Positions 10,917 through 22,219 of a stretch of DNA of 64,000 nucleotides are shown here, piece by piece. The position numbers and the translations under genes are program-made. The notes below the pieces were generated by a model, which was not told the DNA's origin, made no database searches, and saw only the letters and a program-made list of their open reading frames with translations. Position 1 is the stretch's first letter. The number at the start of each line of letters is the position of its first letter. The stretch is from Papaver somniferum (taxonomy: Eukaryota > Streptophyta > Magnoliopsida > Ranunculales > Papaveraceae): the NCBI RefSeq assembly GCF_003573695.1, contig NW_020650971.1, positions 1,240,984-1,304,983 of the forward strand, read 5' to 3'.

Positions 10917-12007
10917 GTAACCTGTTATAAGTGCGGCATGGTTTATTAGAGAGCGGCATTCTAATAGAACAAAAAGGGTCATTACATGATCATTCAAGGT
11001 GTCTCTTATAAAAAAAATACTGGAAATAATAAATTGACCCTCATAATTGATAACTTAGTTTAGTGATGATAATCAAGTTTAGCGTTAATGATTAATTTCA
11101 CTTATATTAACTCAAAATCAAAACCAAAATCAGATTTTTAGAGTTAAAAAAAAAATTTAGAGGAGAAGGTCAATCTCAATCAATTGAAGAAATTAACCAA
11201 CAAAATGAAGAACCAGGATTTGAAAATGACCGGGTATACTTCTAAATTAGTCCCAACTAGCTTTTTGTTGCTCAAAGTTATCTAAAGTACTTAAAATATT
11301 CAATTTTTTTACATTTTCAGAGCTAATTATCGTTGGAATTTTGCTCATAACCAACCGTAAATCGAAGTTACAGTTCGTAAAAGATGAACTACCAACCGTA
11401 ATTGGTTAAATTTGAAGAAAACCCAATCGTAAAACCAGTTACGGTTGGTAACTAAATGCTCGATATCAACCGTAACTGAGTTACGGTTCGTAAACTAAAA
11501 TGGTTACCAACCGTAATTGAAGAGAATTCTCATATATAAGAACATACGGTTGGTAATAGTTCAACATCAAAATATCCAGTTACGGTTCGTAATTGAGTTT
11601 AAATCAACCGTAACTCACATAAACCCATAAATTTCAATTTCAATTTTCATCTAAAACCCTAATTTTTGATAGAAATTAAACTTAAATCGACTAAAATAAA
11701 CCAAATCGTAACTGCATTTTCAAAACATATCTCATATAAGTCATTACACTACATTTGATTAATTTTCGAATCGTCGATTAATCGAAGACGATGAAATCTT
11801 GAGTTTTAATGGAGGTTACGGTTGATGGGAGGAGGAGAAGAGAATAAGAAAGAAAACAAATTTTCAATTTAGCTTTGATTTAGGTTAAAAAATGGGGTAA
11901 TCTAGTTAATTTACGCCCCCTATAGGACATCTCCTAACCAACTAGAAGGACATTACTATCACACTACCGCCCCTCTAATAAACCATGCCGCTCCTATAAC
12001 AGGTTAC
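10917..12007. mobile_element. Non-autonomous DNA element with internal TTACGGTT/AACCGTAA array
   Basis: A 1.09-kb element with long terminal inverted repeats of about 50 bp. Both ends read GTAACCTGTTATA, then GCGGCATGGTTTATTAGAG, with few mismatches. Flanks ATGTTGAT (10909-10916) and ATGTAGAT (12008-12015) differ by one base, consistent with an 8-bp TSD. Between about 11340 and 11640, TTACGGTT(G/C)GTAA and its complement alternate. One pair near 11466-11486 is a palindrome with 10-bp arms and a 1-base centre. No ORF of note. Same architecture as 7386-9068 but with an unrelated motif. Confidence 0.75.
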
Positions 12008-12318
12008 ATGTAGATAGACATATATTTCTTCATAATTTAGTGTCTAAGTAAAACAAAAGCAAATGAATCAAATGATAACCACTAAACCGAAGGATCATTT
12101 GTACTCCATTTATCTCCTTGGCTAAACAAAAATTTTGAACACGATAATAAGTGACAAGATTATGAAATGAAGACAAATATAAGACAAACATTGATTTTAT
12201 TTGTCCCAATTCTTGCTCTCCACTTGTCCATGTAACATGAGTGCTTGTCAATAACTGGAACCTTTAAGGAACCGCAAGTAGCTAGAAAGAATGAAAAATA
12301 TTAAATAAACTAATATAG

Positions 12319-12723
12319 TTGTACGGAATCCGAATGTTGACACGATTTTTAGCTACCAACACTACAGTAAGATATTCTAGCTATGAAAGTCGCTTTCAGA
12401 GCATGCTCTCAGCTGTTGCCTACCTCTCGATATGTTTGGGTAATTTCTGGATGGTTTATGCAGCTTGCTCTTTGTTGACAAAATACAACCTTTACAAATA
12501 ATGGAAACTATATTGGAATTTGATACGGGCAGCAATCTTCTGGTCCTTATGGAAAGAGCGCAATAACCGTACCTTTGATGCAAATCATATCTTCAAGACA
12601 GATGACGATCTGGTCAACGAAGTTAAGACTTCTATCCTCCTATGGACCGCAGCAGCTGGAAACAGAGTTCATGTGAACTTCTCTAGTGTTGTGATTAATG
12701 ATTGGGATAACTTATTCATGTAA
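12319..12723 (+). pseudogene. L1-type LINE 3' fragment (zinc-binding region)
   Basis: The open stretch 12520-12723 gives AAIFWSLWKERNNRTF, a signature of the conserved segment after the RT zinc-binding motif in plant LINEs, and ends VVINDWDNLFM. The 12319-12500 frame just upstream holds earlier sequence in the same family (CLGNFWMVYAACSL), separated by stops and a shift. No RT core, so the copy is 5'-truncated. Confidence 0.7.
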
Positions 12724-12920
12724 TATAGCTTTCTTTTTGCTTATTTGTTTCTGCCATCATCGGTAAACTACCGTAAATTCTATTATTCTAATATATCTTC
12801 TCTTTTCCGATCAAAAATATTCTAACTATGTTTCTATTCCAGGGTTCAACTTTGGAAAACACTCCGCCTTCCAAATGAATTAACAAAAAATTTTAAACTT
12901 GTCTTCATAAAATAACAATT

Positions 12921-13120
12921 GCTCCAAGAACATAGCTCAGTGGTATCCCATCAACTCCAGTAAGGAGGAAGTCAGGAGTTCAATCCCCGCCGCTGTAAAG
13001 GTATGTGGTAGATTAGTTGTATAATGGATTGAGCGGCGTTGGGTCAGGCAGTGGGGTCAGTCCAACTGGCTGGGTTCGTGTAGGGACCTGGGTCCGGCTT
13101 TCGCGTATTAAAAAAAAGAA
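12921..13120 (+). mobile_element. tRNA-derived SINE
   Basis: 200 bp beginning with a tRNA-like head. TAGCTCAGTGG at 12933-12943 matches the RNA polymerase III A box, and GAGTTCAATCCC about 35 bp later matches a B box with one or two changes. A GC-richer unrelated body follows, ending in an A-rich tail (13109-13120). AACAATT flanks the unit on both sides (12914-12920 and 13121-13127), a 7-bp TSD. The B box is slightly decayed. Confidence 0.72.
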
Positions 13121-13149
13121 AACAATTATGGCAAAAGACATGGTAAATT

Positions 13150-13780
13150 CTAACTTTATTAGCAACAATGATTTTTTACAGTAATTTTTTTATCAAATAT
13201 ATGAAAATTTGAATGACTTTCCTAAAAAATATTCAATTGAAATTGTAGTTTCCACTATGCAGGTACTTACTCCGTGAATAACCCCATAAACCAACTTGAT
13301 GTTATCGGGTTGGCCTCTTCCTACCGTATAACATCGAGAAGTATTATAGAAAATCATGCACCTCTTCACATGATCAGTTAACAGCACAACGTAAAAGGAA
13401 TTGTACTCTTATACGATTAGTTTCCTCGAACATCTGAATCACTTTAAAATTATAAGTATTTGAGAAAATGTTGATTTAAGTCTCAAATAATAGTACAACA
13501 ATGATTTTGGTGAAGTTATTTTTTCTTTTCAAAAGACTAACCAGAATCAGGAATTCGTTGGTGTCGCTGAACATAAATTGGCCTTGCACGGCGGGATTAA
13601 TTTAGTGGATCCTGTGATTGACAAGATTCCCATTCTTTGTGATTAAGTTCATTAGGATAGTATGTGAAATGAAGTTTTGATGATTCATTTAGTTAGTCTG
13701 TCTTGAAAATATTAACTATTGTGAAATGGTACAACCTGACAAACTCTGACGAATACTCTAGCCAAGGTACTTACTGGATA
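13150..13780 (+). repeat. Dispersed window repeat, copy D (longest form)
   Basis: 13408-13780 carries the family landmarks: GATTAGTTTCCTCGAACATCTGA, GGAATTCGTTGGTGT, GAAATGAAGTTTTGATGAT, GTGAAATGGTACAACCTG. The upstream part 13150-13390, including TTGATGTTATCGGGTTGGCC, matches the last 180 bases of the window. The family unit is therefore longer than most copies show. Confidence 0.7.
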
Positions 13781-14335
13781 TGAACAAGTAAATTGAAAGC
13801 CTAAAATACATCGCACAACACTCCCTGCAACATGTCTACACAGAAGCTAACCAAACAGCCGATGCACTTCCAAACCACGCGACCGACAAAAGCCAGCAAG
13901 AAAATTACCACACTACCTTTTGGGAATGTGCCGTTTCTTTCTCAACAAAGTTGTATTAGGAGACTTGGTGGGTGGTGGTTATTATATACCCACGTGAAAT
14001 TTTTTTTTTACAAAATGGTCACACTGTCTTTAATTGTTTTACAAATTGATCATATTTTAAATTAGTGATTACAAACTGGTATTTCTCCATCCGACACACA
14101 GAAGTTGGAAAAAACGGTAAACTATCTACCTAATATACCCCTAAGTCTCTTGTAACCGTGGTAGTTGAACCATGGTTAACATACGTCTATGTGGCAGATC
14201 TATGCATCCCTGGCACTGACACGCCACCTGATAGCTTAAAGACGTGGCAATCCACCTGGCACTGTTACACGTGTCATTTTCTATGTGGTTGGAAATGTGA
14301 CCGTTCCCAACGGCTTGATCTTCCTTTCCCTTCAA

Positions 14336-14342
14336 TATAAAA
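14336..14342 (+). promoter_or_regulatory. TATA box of the MULE accessory gene
   Basis: TATAAAA lies 65 bp upstream of the ATG at 14407. A transcript start around 14365-14370 would leave a short leader. Confidence 0.5.
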
Positions 14343-14406
14343 CCACACACACCTGCAGACAGAACTAACACTCATTCATTATCATTCACAATCCTCATAT
14401 ACTAAC

Positions 14407-14988
14407 ATGTTTAAAATGGGTGGTGGCAAGATGGAAGAATATTGCAGCAGCAGTTCAGGGGAGACTTCAAGTAGCAAGTACAAGATCAGCAGCATCAAAA
14501 ACTATTGTTTTATGTGTGAGAAAGGTATGCATGAGGCAATAGACTGTCCATGGATATAGTTTAGATGCAAAATGGTACCTTGCAATGGTTTGAGGAAGCT
14601 GTTAAAAGTCCAAACTGATGATCATCGTGGTGAGAAGTTCTTCAGCTGCTCCATATGCACATACTTTGAGTGGTTTGCAGATGCTACAACACCTGGAAAA
14701 GCAATGCAAATTCAGCTTCCATCTCCACTTTCCTTCTTTGCTTGTGGTGACAAAAGCCATACAAAAATCAACTGTCCATGGGCTAATCAACCCTGCAAAA
14801 AGAAGAAATGTAAGGGAACATTAACATTAAAAATATGTAATAATGAACATAACTCTGGAATAACTTACCTCAAATGTACCAACTGTCTGGAGTTTCAATG
14901 GCTTTCTTATGCTCTTTTCCATGAAACCAAAGCTGCAACCTTGAAAATGGCAGAACTATGCAAGCAGATAGGCAATCTGAGTATGTAA
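14407..14988 (+). pseudogene. MULE accessory protein: duplicated zinc-knuckle + GRF-like module
   Basis: The frame opens at ATG 14407, runs 50 codons to a TAG at 14557-14559, then continues in the same frame to TAA at 14988. Read through, it shows two copies of one module. Copy 1: CFMCEKGMHEAIDCPW (knuckle), then C-x4-C ... GEKFFSCSICTYFEWF. Copy 2: FFACGDKSHTKINCPW, then C-x4-C ... GITYLKCTNCLEFQWL. The second half of each matches the general GRF zinc-finger pattern (Cys pair, then FxxC..C..F.W). In copy 2 the first knuckle Cys is Phe. The TAG falls between the knuckle and GRF-like parts of copy 1. The second ATG (14572) would give a 138-residue protein lacking the first knuckle. Function unknown; position inside the MULE and opposite mudrA suggests an accessory role like a second gene of MuDR-type elements, but the sequence is not recognisably mudrB. 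Confidence 0.65.
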
Positions 14989-15188
14989 AATGTAATCAGT
15001 GGCAATGACCCATGAACAATCAATAAAGACAGAAAATTAATTTAATTACATATATTACCCATTAATAATTAATATAATTATGTTTGAGTTAAGTTACTAC
15101 AAACAGATGCCGTGAAATCCATTCAAACATCCATTGAAACAAGCAAAAAAACAACAAGTAGTTAAACTGAGATAAACTCAACACAGCA

Positions 15189-18100
15189 TCATTGAGTAGC
15201 AGAGAAGGTGACCTTGTTTGTCTTCCCTTTAGGGACTGTGAATGTTTGAGAAAGAGTCTGAGACAACCCAACAACACCACTAATGGTCTGGCTCAATGTC
15301 TGTTGTACAGATCTACCACCAGACCTACCTCCCCTAGATCCTCTCCCACCTATTGAACCCCTTCCACCTCTAGATCCATAAGATGCAGTGGTAGGCTGAG
15401 AAGATGATGCAATTGTTGGCTGAGAAGATGATCCAGTGCTAGGCTGAGAAGATGATGCAGCGGTAGGCTGAGAAGATGATGCAGATCCTTTTGCTCTTCC
15501 CCTCTTACTTTCCCTTCTACTGGTATTAAGCTCTGCAGGATCTGGGTAAGTAGTCTTATGACTTCCTCCTTCCACCATAGTTCTCTATCTTTTTGTTTTT
15601 GGATTGGATCCAACTGGTGCACCAGCACATGTCCTCCTGTTGTGACCAGGCATCTTGCATATCTTACAAGTTCTGACCACCTTCTCACTGTGAGGTTCAT
15701 CATGTGCTCTCTTCCTTTTCTTGAAAGGCCTCCCTGGTTTCCTCATATCTATGTGTGGGTTGATTTCTACCAACGGCTGAAAAATGAAATGAGAAGCAAG
15801 ATAAGTATCTATAAGTAAAGTATATATGAAACAAAATGAAAACCCTAAACTTAAAATATTGTTTTCCAAAAAGCAGAAGATTCCCTACAATAATATTGTT
15901 GAATGACATCAAAAGACATTAAAGGACAAAGGGAAAAAGGACAAAATGTGAAAAGTTAAAAAAGAAACGTCATACCTCAGGCCACTCTTCTCTTCCAATT
16001 AATAACCCCATCTCAGGTGCATAAATTGCCTTGTAAGATTCCACATGATAGTACTTGCTGCAATAACTACATAAATAACCAGAACAATAATAAGTGAGAA
16101 ATAGGTAACCATTACAACTAACAACCCAAAAATAAATGCACAACAACTAAAACAGATGCATTAAACCAGTGGAATAATAAGTGTAGTAGGTTAGAAATCT
16201 CACTCTTCCCAATTGATTCTCATGTCCATGAGCACACACACTGCATGTTGACATACAAAGCCTCTAAGTTGCCATTGAAAACAGGAACAAGTCTTCTCAA
16301 CCACATCAACTTGAAATATAGCATTGGTATTTGTATTCACTTCATATAACTTATCAATAATAGCTTCATTAACCCTGAATGCTCCACAACATTTCTGCAT
16401 GTCATCAATCAAGTCTTGAGCAGTTGGCACCAACTTACCATCTTCCCAATTTGCACTCACATTTCTTCTTTTATACATAGTACCCATAACTAGCTGGCCA
16501 TACATCATTCCAAGGGTACAAATAGGCTTGTCTCTCATGGGTTTAGCCAAGTTGTTAAAGGACTCTGAGAAATTGTTGTTAAGGTGCTCACAACATGCAG
16601 ATGGGTCAAAGAAATCCCTAGACCATTGTTCTGGTTTTTCTTTCATCATGTAAGCTGCAGCAGCTGGTGACAACTTGATCAGATCATCCATATTGGCCTA
16701 CACATACCATAAACAAGATTAATTAAATGCAAATCCATAATTAAAATGACTAAGAAGAACTGACAACAGTGAATTAGGAAGAAAGATTACCTTCCAGTGT
16801 CTCTCCTTGTAGCATTTTGCAGCATTGTATACAAGGTAGTGCAACTTTGATCCTTTGAAGTGAGTCTTAAAGTTCTTGAACATATGACTGGTTGTAAAAC
16901 ATATCATTTCAGTTATAGTTCTTAAATAGTAAATTTTTAAAGAATAACAAGGTTTCCTTTAAATAATAAAATATTGTAAGACTCACCGAAGGCAGTATCT
17001 TTTGAAATGTTCTTTGAAAACCTCATCCAATGACTCTTGGAGACCTTTTTGTCTGTCTGAGATAAAGGTTATCTTCCCAGCTGGATGGTCTTCAATAAGA
17101 GGCTTCAGCTCTTTCATAAATAAGTGCCAGTTTTCACCACATTCATTCCTCACCACCTTTATGGCTAGAGTAACAATCCCATTTTGTCCATCTAAACTTG
17201 TAGCTGCCATTAGACATCCACCATGTTTTCAAGTCAAGTGGCAGGCATCAAAACCAACGAATGGTCTACCACCATCCTTCCATCCTTGAATTGGTGCTGC
17301 AAATGCAATCATCATGGACTCAAAACATTTGTCCTCACTGAAACAAACATAATCATAAGACATAAGTTAGCATAGTATTTTATGTGGTTATACATAATAC
17401 ATAAGCAAATTATAGTAATGTTACTATAACAAATAAACTAACTTATTAAAGTTAGAATGAAGCTCACCTTCCAAAAGAGTAATTTGCAACAAATCCAGGA
17501 TTAGTTGCTTTTACCATGTCACAAAAGGCTGGAATCAGCTTATAAGATTCATCATAGCTCCCATTGAGTCTTTCTAAAGTCATAGTTCTTGCTCTCCAAG
17601 CAACATGATATGGAACATTGGTGTTGTGAGTAGTAAAAATTTGATCTTTTAATGCATATGGCAGTGGAATTGCATCTCCTCTCTTTATCTTGTCATACAA
17701 ATACTCAACAACAAATTCTGCATTAGTTGCTCTATTTCTGGTCTTCAGTTGAGTGCTACATGTATGTTTTAAGTTGAACCTCCTCACAGTAAAAGTTGGT
17801 TCACCCCTGGTAACACTTGCCCAGATAAAGAACTTGCAATCTTGAGATTTGTTGAACCTGCATATTATTTTAATCCTATCATTGTCATTGGGTTTAAGAT
17901 TGTATTGGAATCTCTTTTTAATGGAATAACCCCTTAGGTTCTTCTTGAATTCATCTTTGTCCATAAACTGCATTCCCACAAACATTGTGTCAACATCAAC
18001 CATGAGTAATGTATTCCCATCAGCATCAGGAAACAAATCTCCATTGCCATCTGCATCAATATCTGGACCATGTATTTGCTCAAACTGATTGTACCATGGA

Positions 18101-19441
18101 TTAGGTTTCTGATGAGTTGGCTCATTACCACACTCATTGGGTCCTTGTACTTCTGTTACACCTACATACACATAAGGACTTGGTTTATCAGTTCTTTCAT
18201 ATGGAAGCAAAACAGACTAATGCCATGATTAAAATAAAAAATACCAAAATAAAACCCAATAAGTTAGACAATTACCATCAAAGCTTGAACTGTCTTCACC
18301 ACTATTGTAGTCCTCATTACCCTCAGCATCGTAAGGAACAATTGCTTTTCCTTTAGGATCCTCCTGCTCACCTTCCTGCTCCACACCACTTGCTTGTACT
18401 TCATAGACTGCTTCCATATACTGTTTTGGATGTACAGAGTCAACCCAGTTGTGGTCCTTAAAGTAATTGTTGACAAAGTCACAGTAAACACCAAGGCCCA
18501 TTTCATCAGTATCATAAACTGGACTACTAGGATCATCATTGGGATGACAAACATCTTCAGCATCATTAGGTAGTTGAATGTTCTCATACTCCCTTTCATC
18601 TTGGATTGTTTCATAAATTAAAACAACATTCTCATAATAATCATCATCAACATTCACATGCTCATCCACATTCTCAAATAACCTCTTGCTACTTCCTTTA
18701 CATCCAGTAACTGCATCAACAAATCTCTTAATTATCCTTGGACTCCTTCTGACCTGATGCGGTGATGTAAAGCATGTTAACTTCTTCTTAGGTGTGGCAA
18801 ACATCTCTGGATCAAGTCTGACTGGTGAAGAAGCATAGTTAATGTATGTTACTATAGTGCTTGTAACCTTGGATGGTGTTGAGTCCCTCTTGTTTGATAT
18901 CCCAGAAGATTCAGCACATCCATCACCAGGAGGCACAATCCTGTCACTGACATTGCACCACAAATTTAAATACCCTTCCTCCTCAACAGCCTTGTTCCAC
19001 ATCTCATACCAATGTGAATCATTAACCATATATTCTGGTTTATCATTACCAATCCAAATCACTTCAACCTTCTTATTTGGTGCTAACTTAAAAGAAGCAT
19101 GAACTTTATCACAAAATTCCTTCAACCCACCAGAATTAACATCCACATTATCAAAATACTGAACCTTATTTGTCCAAAACCATTCTACCCTAAAATTCCT
19201 AGTTGGGTACTTCACATACTTCCTGCACAAAATTAAACTGACAATGATTACCATTTACTAACATATTAATCAAACTTTAACACGTATTTTATGAACAAAA
19301 TCCCAAATCCCCAATTTCAGAAATTTAGAGTTTATCAAATAAAAATTTAAAATTCAGAAAATTAGGGTTTCTGAATCGAGTTGATAATCTACAAAAGCAG
19401 TATAACGAGGAGGGTATTTACCTGATGATGTTTGTAAACAT
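15189..19441 (-). pseudogene. MULE transposase, mudrA type (multi-exon, with stops)
   Basis: The probable first exon is only 20 nt (19441-19422, ATG then donor AG|GTAAAT). Joined to the exon starting at 19222 it runs in frame into an N-terminal PB1-like region (VEWFWTNKVQYFDN...). 17464-18210 holds the MuDR-type N-terminal domain (GMQFMDKDEFKKNLRGYSIK, then IICRFNKSQDCKFFIWAS). The transposase core follows, with GFDACHL (first catalytic Asp), GGCLMAATSLDGQNG and FISDRQKGL (second Asp). A SWIM zinc finger CSCFQWQLRGFVCQHAVC is at 16200-16691. A CCHC knuckle CKICKMPGHNRRTC is near 15650. An SSSQP-repeat/RG-rich tail ends at 15189. In-frame TGA at 17231-17229, between the first Asp motif and GGCLMAATS, and TAG at 15587-15585 break the protein. 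Intron edges elsewhere are approximate and one junction near 18210-18275 did not join cleanly, so a further small lesion is possible. Confidence 0.8.
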
Positions 19442-19956
19442 CTTGATGGTGAAAATTAACACTGATTATCTTCACAGTTCGATAATTGACGATTCACACA
19501 ACTCTGTAAACTCGTAGTTCTCTTCACAACTCTAGTAGATCGAGATGAAGAGGTAAAGATATTGAAGAAATATGTGAAGAAACAGATCGATCTGTAACTG
19601 CTTCATGGAATCGCCGTCATCTTCTCCATTTCTTCAGAGAAGAAGCTACGGAATAGAGGCAAGAAATGAGGTAGGAAATGGCAGCACAATCGTATTTGTG
19701 CAAGAGTTTTAGTTTGTTTTGATCCAACGCACCACATTTTTTCGAGATTGGTTTAATCGATCCCACTCGACCACACACGTGCCACTGCCAAGGTTTAGGG
19801 GTATTTAGGGAAGTTAACAACCCGACAAATGTCTGACAAGTGACATAACTCTGCAGTTACATGTCGAGTGACCACTTTGCTAATAGTTTGTAAAAATGGG
19901 ATCATTTTGTGAACCGGAATAGCAAAGTGTGACTGTTTTTGTAAATACCCAATTTC

Positions 19957-20640
19957 TTACTACCCTTCTGTGGTTGAATCAAGTACGTGGCTCGTCTAAA
20001 TCTTAGACGGGGGGACCATGTGATAAAACTTAGATTTCAATTGCCTAATTGCATTTTTTATTCTTTTTTATCGGGAACTATCTCGTAGGCTAGCGACTCT
20101 TACCGATAAGAGCAAGTCTTATGGTAGAATCCAAGCTATTCCAAGTATGGAAAGTTGTGGAATGTCAAGTTTAATGGCTTCCAAGTTGGTGCTATTCATA
20201 CTTTTTCTAAACCATATTTAATGGTTTTGTGGAATGACGTGTAGAATCCAAAAAAAACACTAACCAGATTAGCGTAAAATCCCATGACATTATGATAACC
20301 ACCAAGGAGACCGAGGTGGCCGTGATTCAAGTTAGTAAATACACGTACATTCAAGATACGTGCTTGGAAGATATAGAAGACCAACTCCGTTATCTAATCA
20401 TCTAGATAAGTGTTGTCCAGTCAACATAACATAATCTGTTATCTATCAGGTTTTACTATGTTTAATGATTATCCTATCAATCTACAAATAGGATGTATTA
20501 TGTACATGTAAAATTATCTATGATCAATATTATTCTCCCTACAGGGTTTACAGTGAATATAGGTCAAGTGATCGAACCACTTTAATCTTTGTATTCTATT
20601 TCCCTCTGATTTCATACCATTCATATTTTATGAAATTCCT
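19957..20640. other. Gene-free stretch after the MULE
   Basis: No ORF or clear element. AGAGCAAGTCTTATGG near 20110 followed by repeated TTCCAAG words resembles one end of an unpaired MITE, but I could not find its partner. Confidence 0.3.
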
Positions 20641-20654
20641 CCAAAATAAGAAGT

Positions 20655-21214
20655 GTAAGCTGCATAGTGATATTAAATCTTTGAACAAAGAGAAGGCGAA
20701 CTAGGAACTTAATTTGAACACACCAACAAAGAGAAGAATAAGTTACAAAATGATATTGAGGTTCTCAGTGAGGAGAAGGATAAATTGCAATCTGATATTG
20801 AATTTCTCAATGAAGAGAAGACTGATTTTGTTCGATCCGTGACGTCTGATGTTAATGAATCCTTTTATGAACGTGAGAAAACATTGGCTGAGAATGAAAA
20901 AATGTGCATAAATCTTAAAGAGATGAATCAGACATTGGTTGACAAGGAACGGTTTTACACTGAGGAGCTTCATGAAGCTTGCCAAGAACTTATCAAGGTA
21001 TATCTATCTAAACGTGTTTTTATATAAAAGTTTTTTCCTTTTTGAACTTTATTTGATCTAAACACAAGATTTTGATTGATGTAAATATATGTGATTACTC
21101 TAGGTAATGCACGGAGTGGAATTGGAAAAGGTAACCAGAATGGTGATTGGAGTAAAGAGAATAAGAGGAGATCAAGTGCTCTGGAATTTTAGGGAGAAAA
21201 AAGAGAGCAAGTGA
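20655..21214 (+). pseudogene. Relic of an IDN2/FDM-like (XH/XS family) gene, two exons
   Basis: Exon 1 is open from about 20724 to 20997 and then meets a donor (AAG|GTATAT). Before it lies a frame-shifted, stop-containing piece. It encodes coiled coil with three repeats of a K-L-Q-S-D-I-E-x-L-x-E-E-K module, then LKEMNQTLVDKERFYTEELH and EACQELIK. The last stretch is very like the LNQTLI.KER..ndELQEARKELI segment just before the XH domain of IDN2/FDM proteins (RNA-directed DNA methylation). Exon 2 starts after TCTAG at 21104 in matching phase and gives VIGVKRIRGDQVLWNF, comparable to the IG(V/I)KRMGE.D...F start of the XH domain, then a stop at 21212. The N-terminal zinc finger and XS domain and most of XH are missing. 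Family assignment is from memory of the motif, not a search. Confidence 0.55.
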
Positions 21215-21423
21215 TTAGTATTCAATTGAACCGTAAAGATAAGTAAACAAGACAAACTGCTACATGAGTCTTAAGTATTTCTTTAATTAGGTTAAGGATT
21301 TTTAGCTGCACAGTAAAAAAGTAGTAGTGTCTTCTTTTTTTTAGGCTTTTCGCGTACACTAGGCGTGGATGCTAAATAATTTAAGATTGTAAATGTGTGG
21401 AAAACAATTAGCTAACGGGATAG

Positions 21424-21660
21424 TGATAAAATACCCCCGACTCAAGAGAACACACCGCTGACTCGTGATCTGAGTCAAACTTAATTTCTGACTCGGATCC
21501 GTTTGAGTCAGGTAATAAAATACGCCTGATTCATGAGAACACACCGCTAACTCATATTTTTGAGTCAGGTCTGACTTAAAAAACAAACATATTGAATCAG
21601 ATAATCCAGATAAGTCAGATAATTTCAGTCAGATCCAGATGAGTCAGGTGAGTCGGGAAA
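21424..21660. repeat. GAGTCA/TGACTC motif array with an 89-bp tandem unit
   Basis: A unit containing AAAATAC...GAGAACACACCGCT.ACTC and GAGTCA begins near 21425 and again 89 bp later. GAGTCA(G) and TGACTC alternate at least ten times across the interval. One pair forms CTGACTC...TGAGTCAG around a 9-base centre (near 21487-21511). The end reads GGGAAAAAACAAACAAGG. It looks like the subterminal region of a DNA transposon, but I could not pair its termini. Confidence 0.6.
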
Positions 21661-21669
21661 AAACAAACA

Positions 21670-22215
21670 AGGTCTAAACTAGGCCATGCAATGAGGGTAG
21701 TAGTATTGGTGTAGTGTAAATCTTCCTATAGAAGGAAAGTCGGGGTGACTCGGGTAGTGATTGTCTTGACTATAGATATCAGAGAGCATGCTGATTGATT
21801 TGATTCCCAACCGCGGAGACTTGCAGCCTTGCCCCTCCGGATTTAAACGAACGTGCTACACTTCTCCCACCCATGTCCATCAAGAAGTGTCAAATTTTAG
21901 GCCCTTGAGGAGATTAACAGGGGGGCCTTTTCTGGTAGCTTTAGTTCATTATTTCCATGACACCTCGTATTGTGGAAAAGTGTGGGAATATGGGTGGAGG
22001 TTAGCTGGCATTTTCGGAATTTAAATAAATGTGTCCCAAAATGAAAAAAAAATGCAGATAAACTGATCCCTAAAATAAAATAAAAAAGAACAATAAAATA
22101 GAAAAATATAGGTAAATTGTGATGATGTTAAAGTAAAGGGAGAGAAGCGGTCTCTTTTTTTTTAAACATGCATTTTATTAATAAGAGAGAGAGGTGGTTT
22201 GATAATTCGTTTCTG
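21670..22215. other. Gene-free stretch
   Basis: No supportable gene. A 78-codon plus frame at 21788-22024 has no recognisable motif. A-rich and T-rich runs occur near 22050-22170. Confidence 0.35.
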
Positions 22216-22219
22216 ATAA

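Larger units (their letters stand above)
13996..19956 (-). mobile_element. Mutator-like element (MULE), decayed
   Basis: About 6 kb bounded by imperfect inverted repeats. The left end has TTTACAAAATGGTCACACT (from about 14008) and the right end on the other strand has TTTACAAAAACAGTCACACT. Similarity continues inwards for about 60 bp (ACAAA.TGATC). Outer limits are my best alignment; I found no convincing 9-bp TSD. It carries a mudrA-type transposase on the minus strand and a small zinc-finger gene on the plus strand, converging on each other with about 200 bp between their ends. Both genes have in-frame stops. Confidence 0.75.

Noticed and set aside
12930..12985. Functional tRNA gene
   Set aside because: Only the A and B boxes are tRNA-like; no cloverleaf can be formed, and an A-rich tail and TSD mark it as a SINE.
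13987..19965. 9-bp target-site duplication for the MULE
   Set aside because: The flanks TACCCACGT and TTACTACCC do not match, and shifting the ends did not give a convincing repeat.
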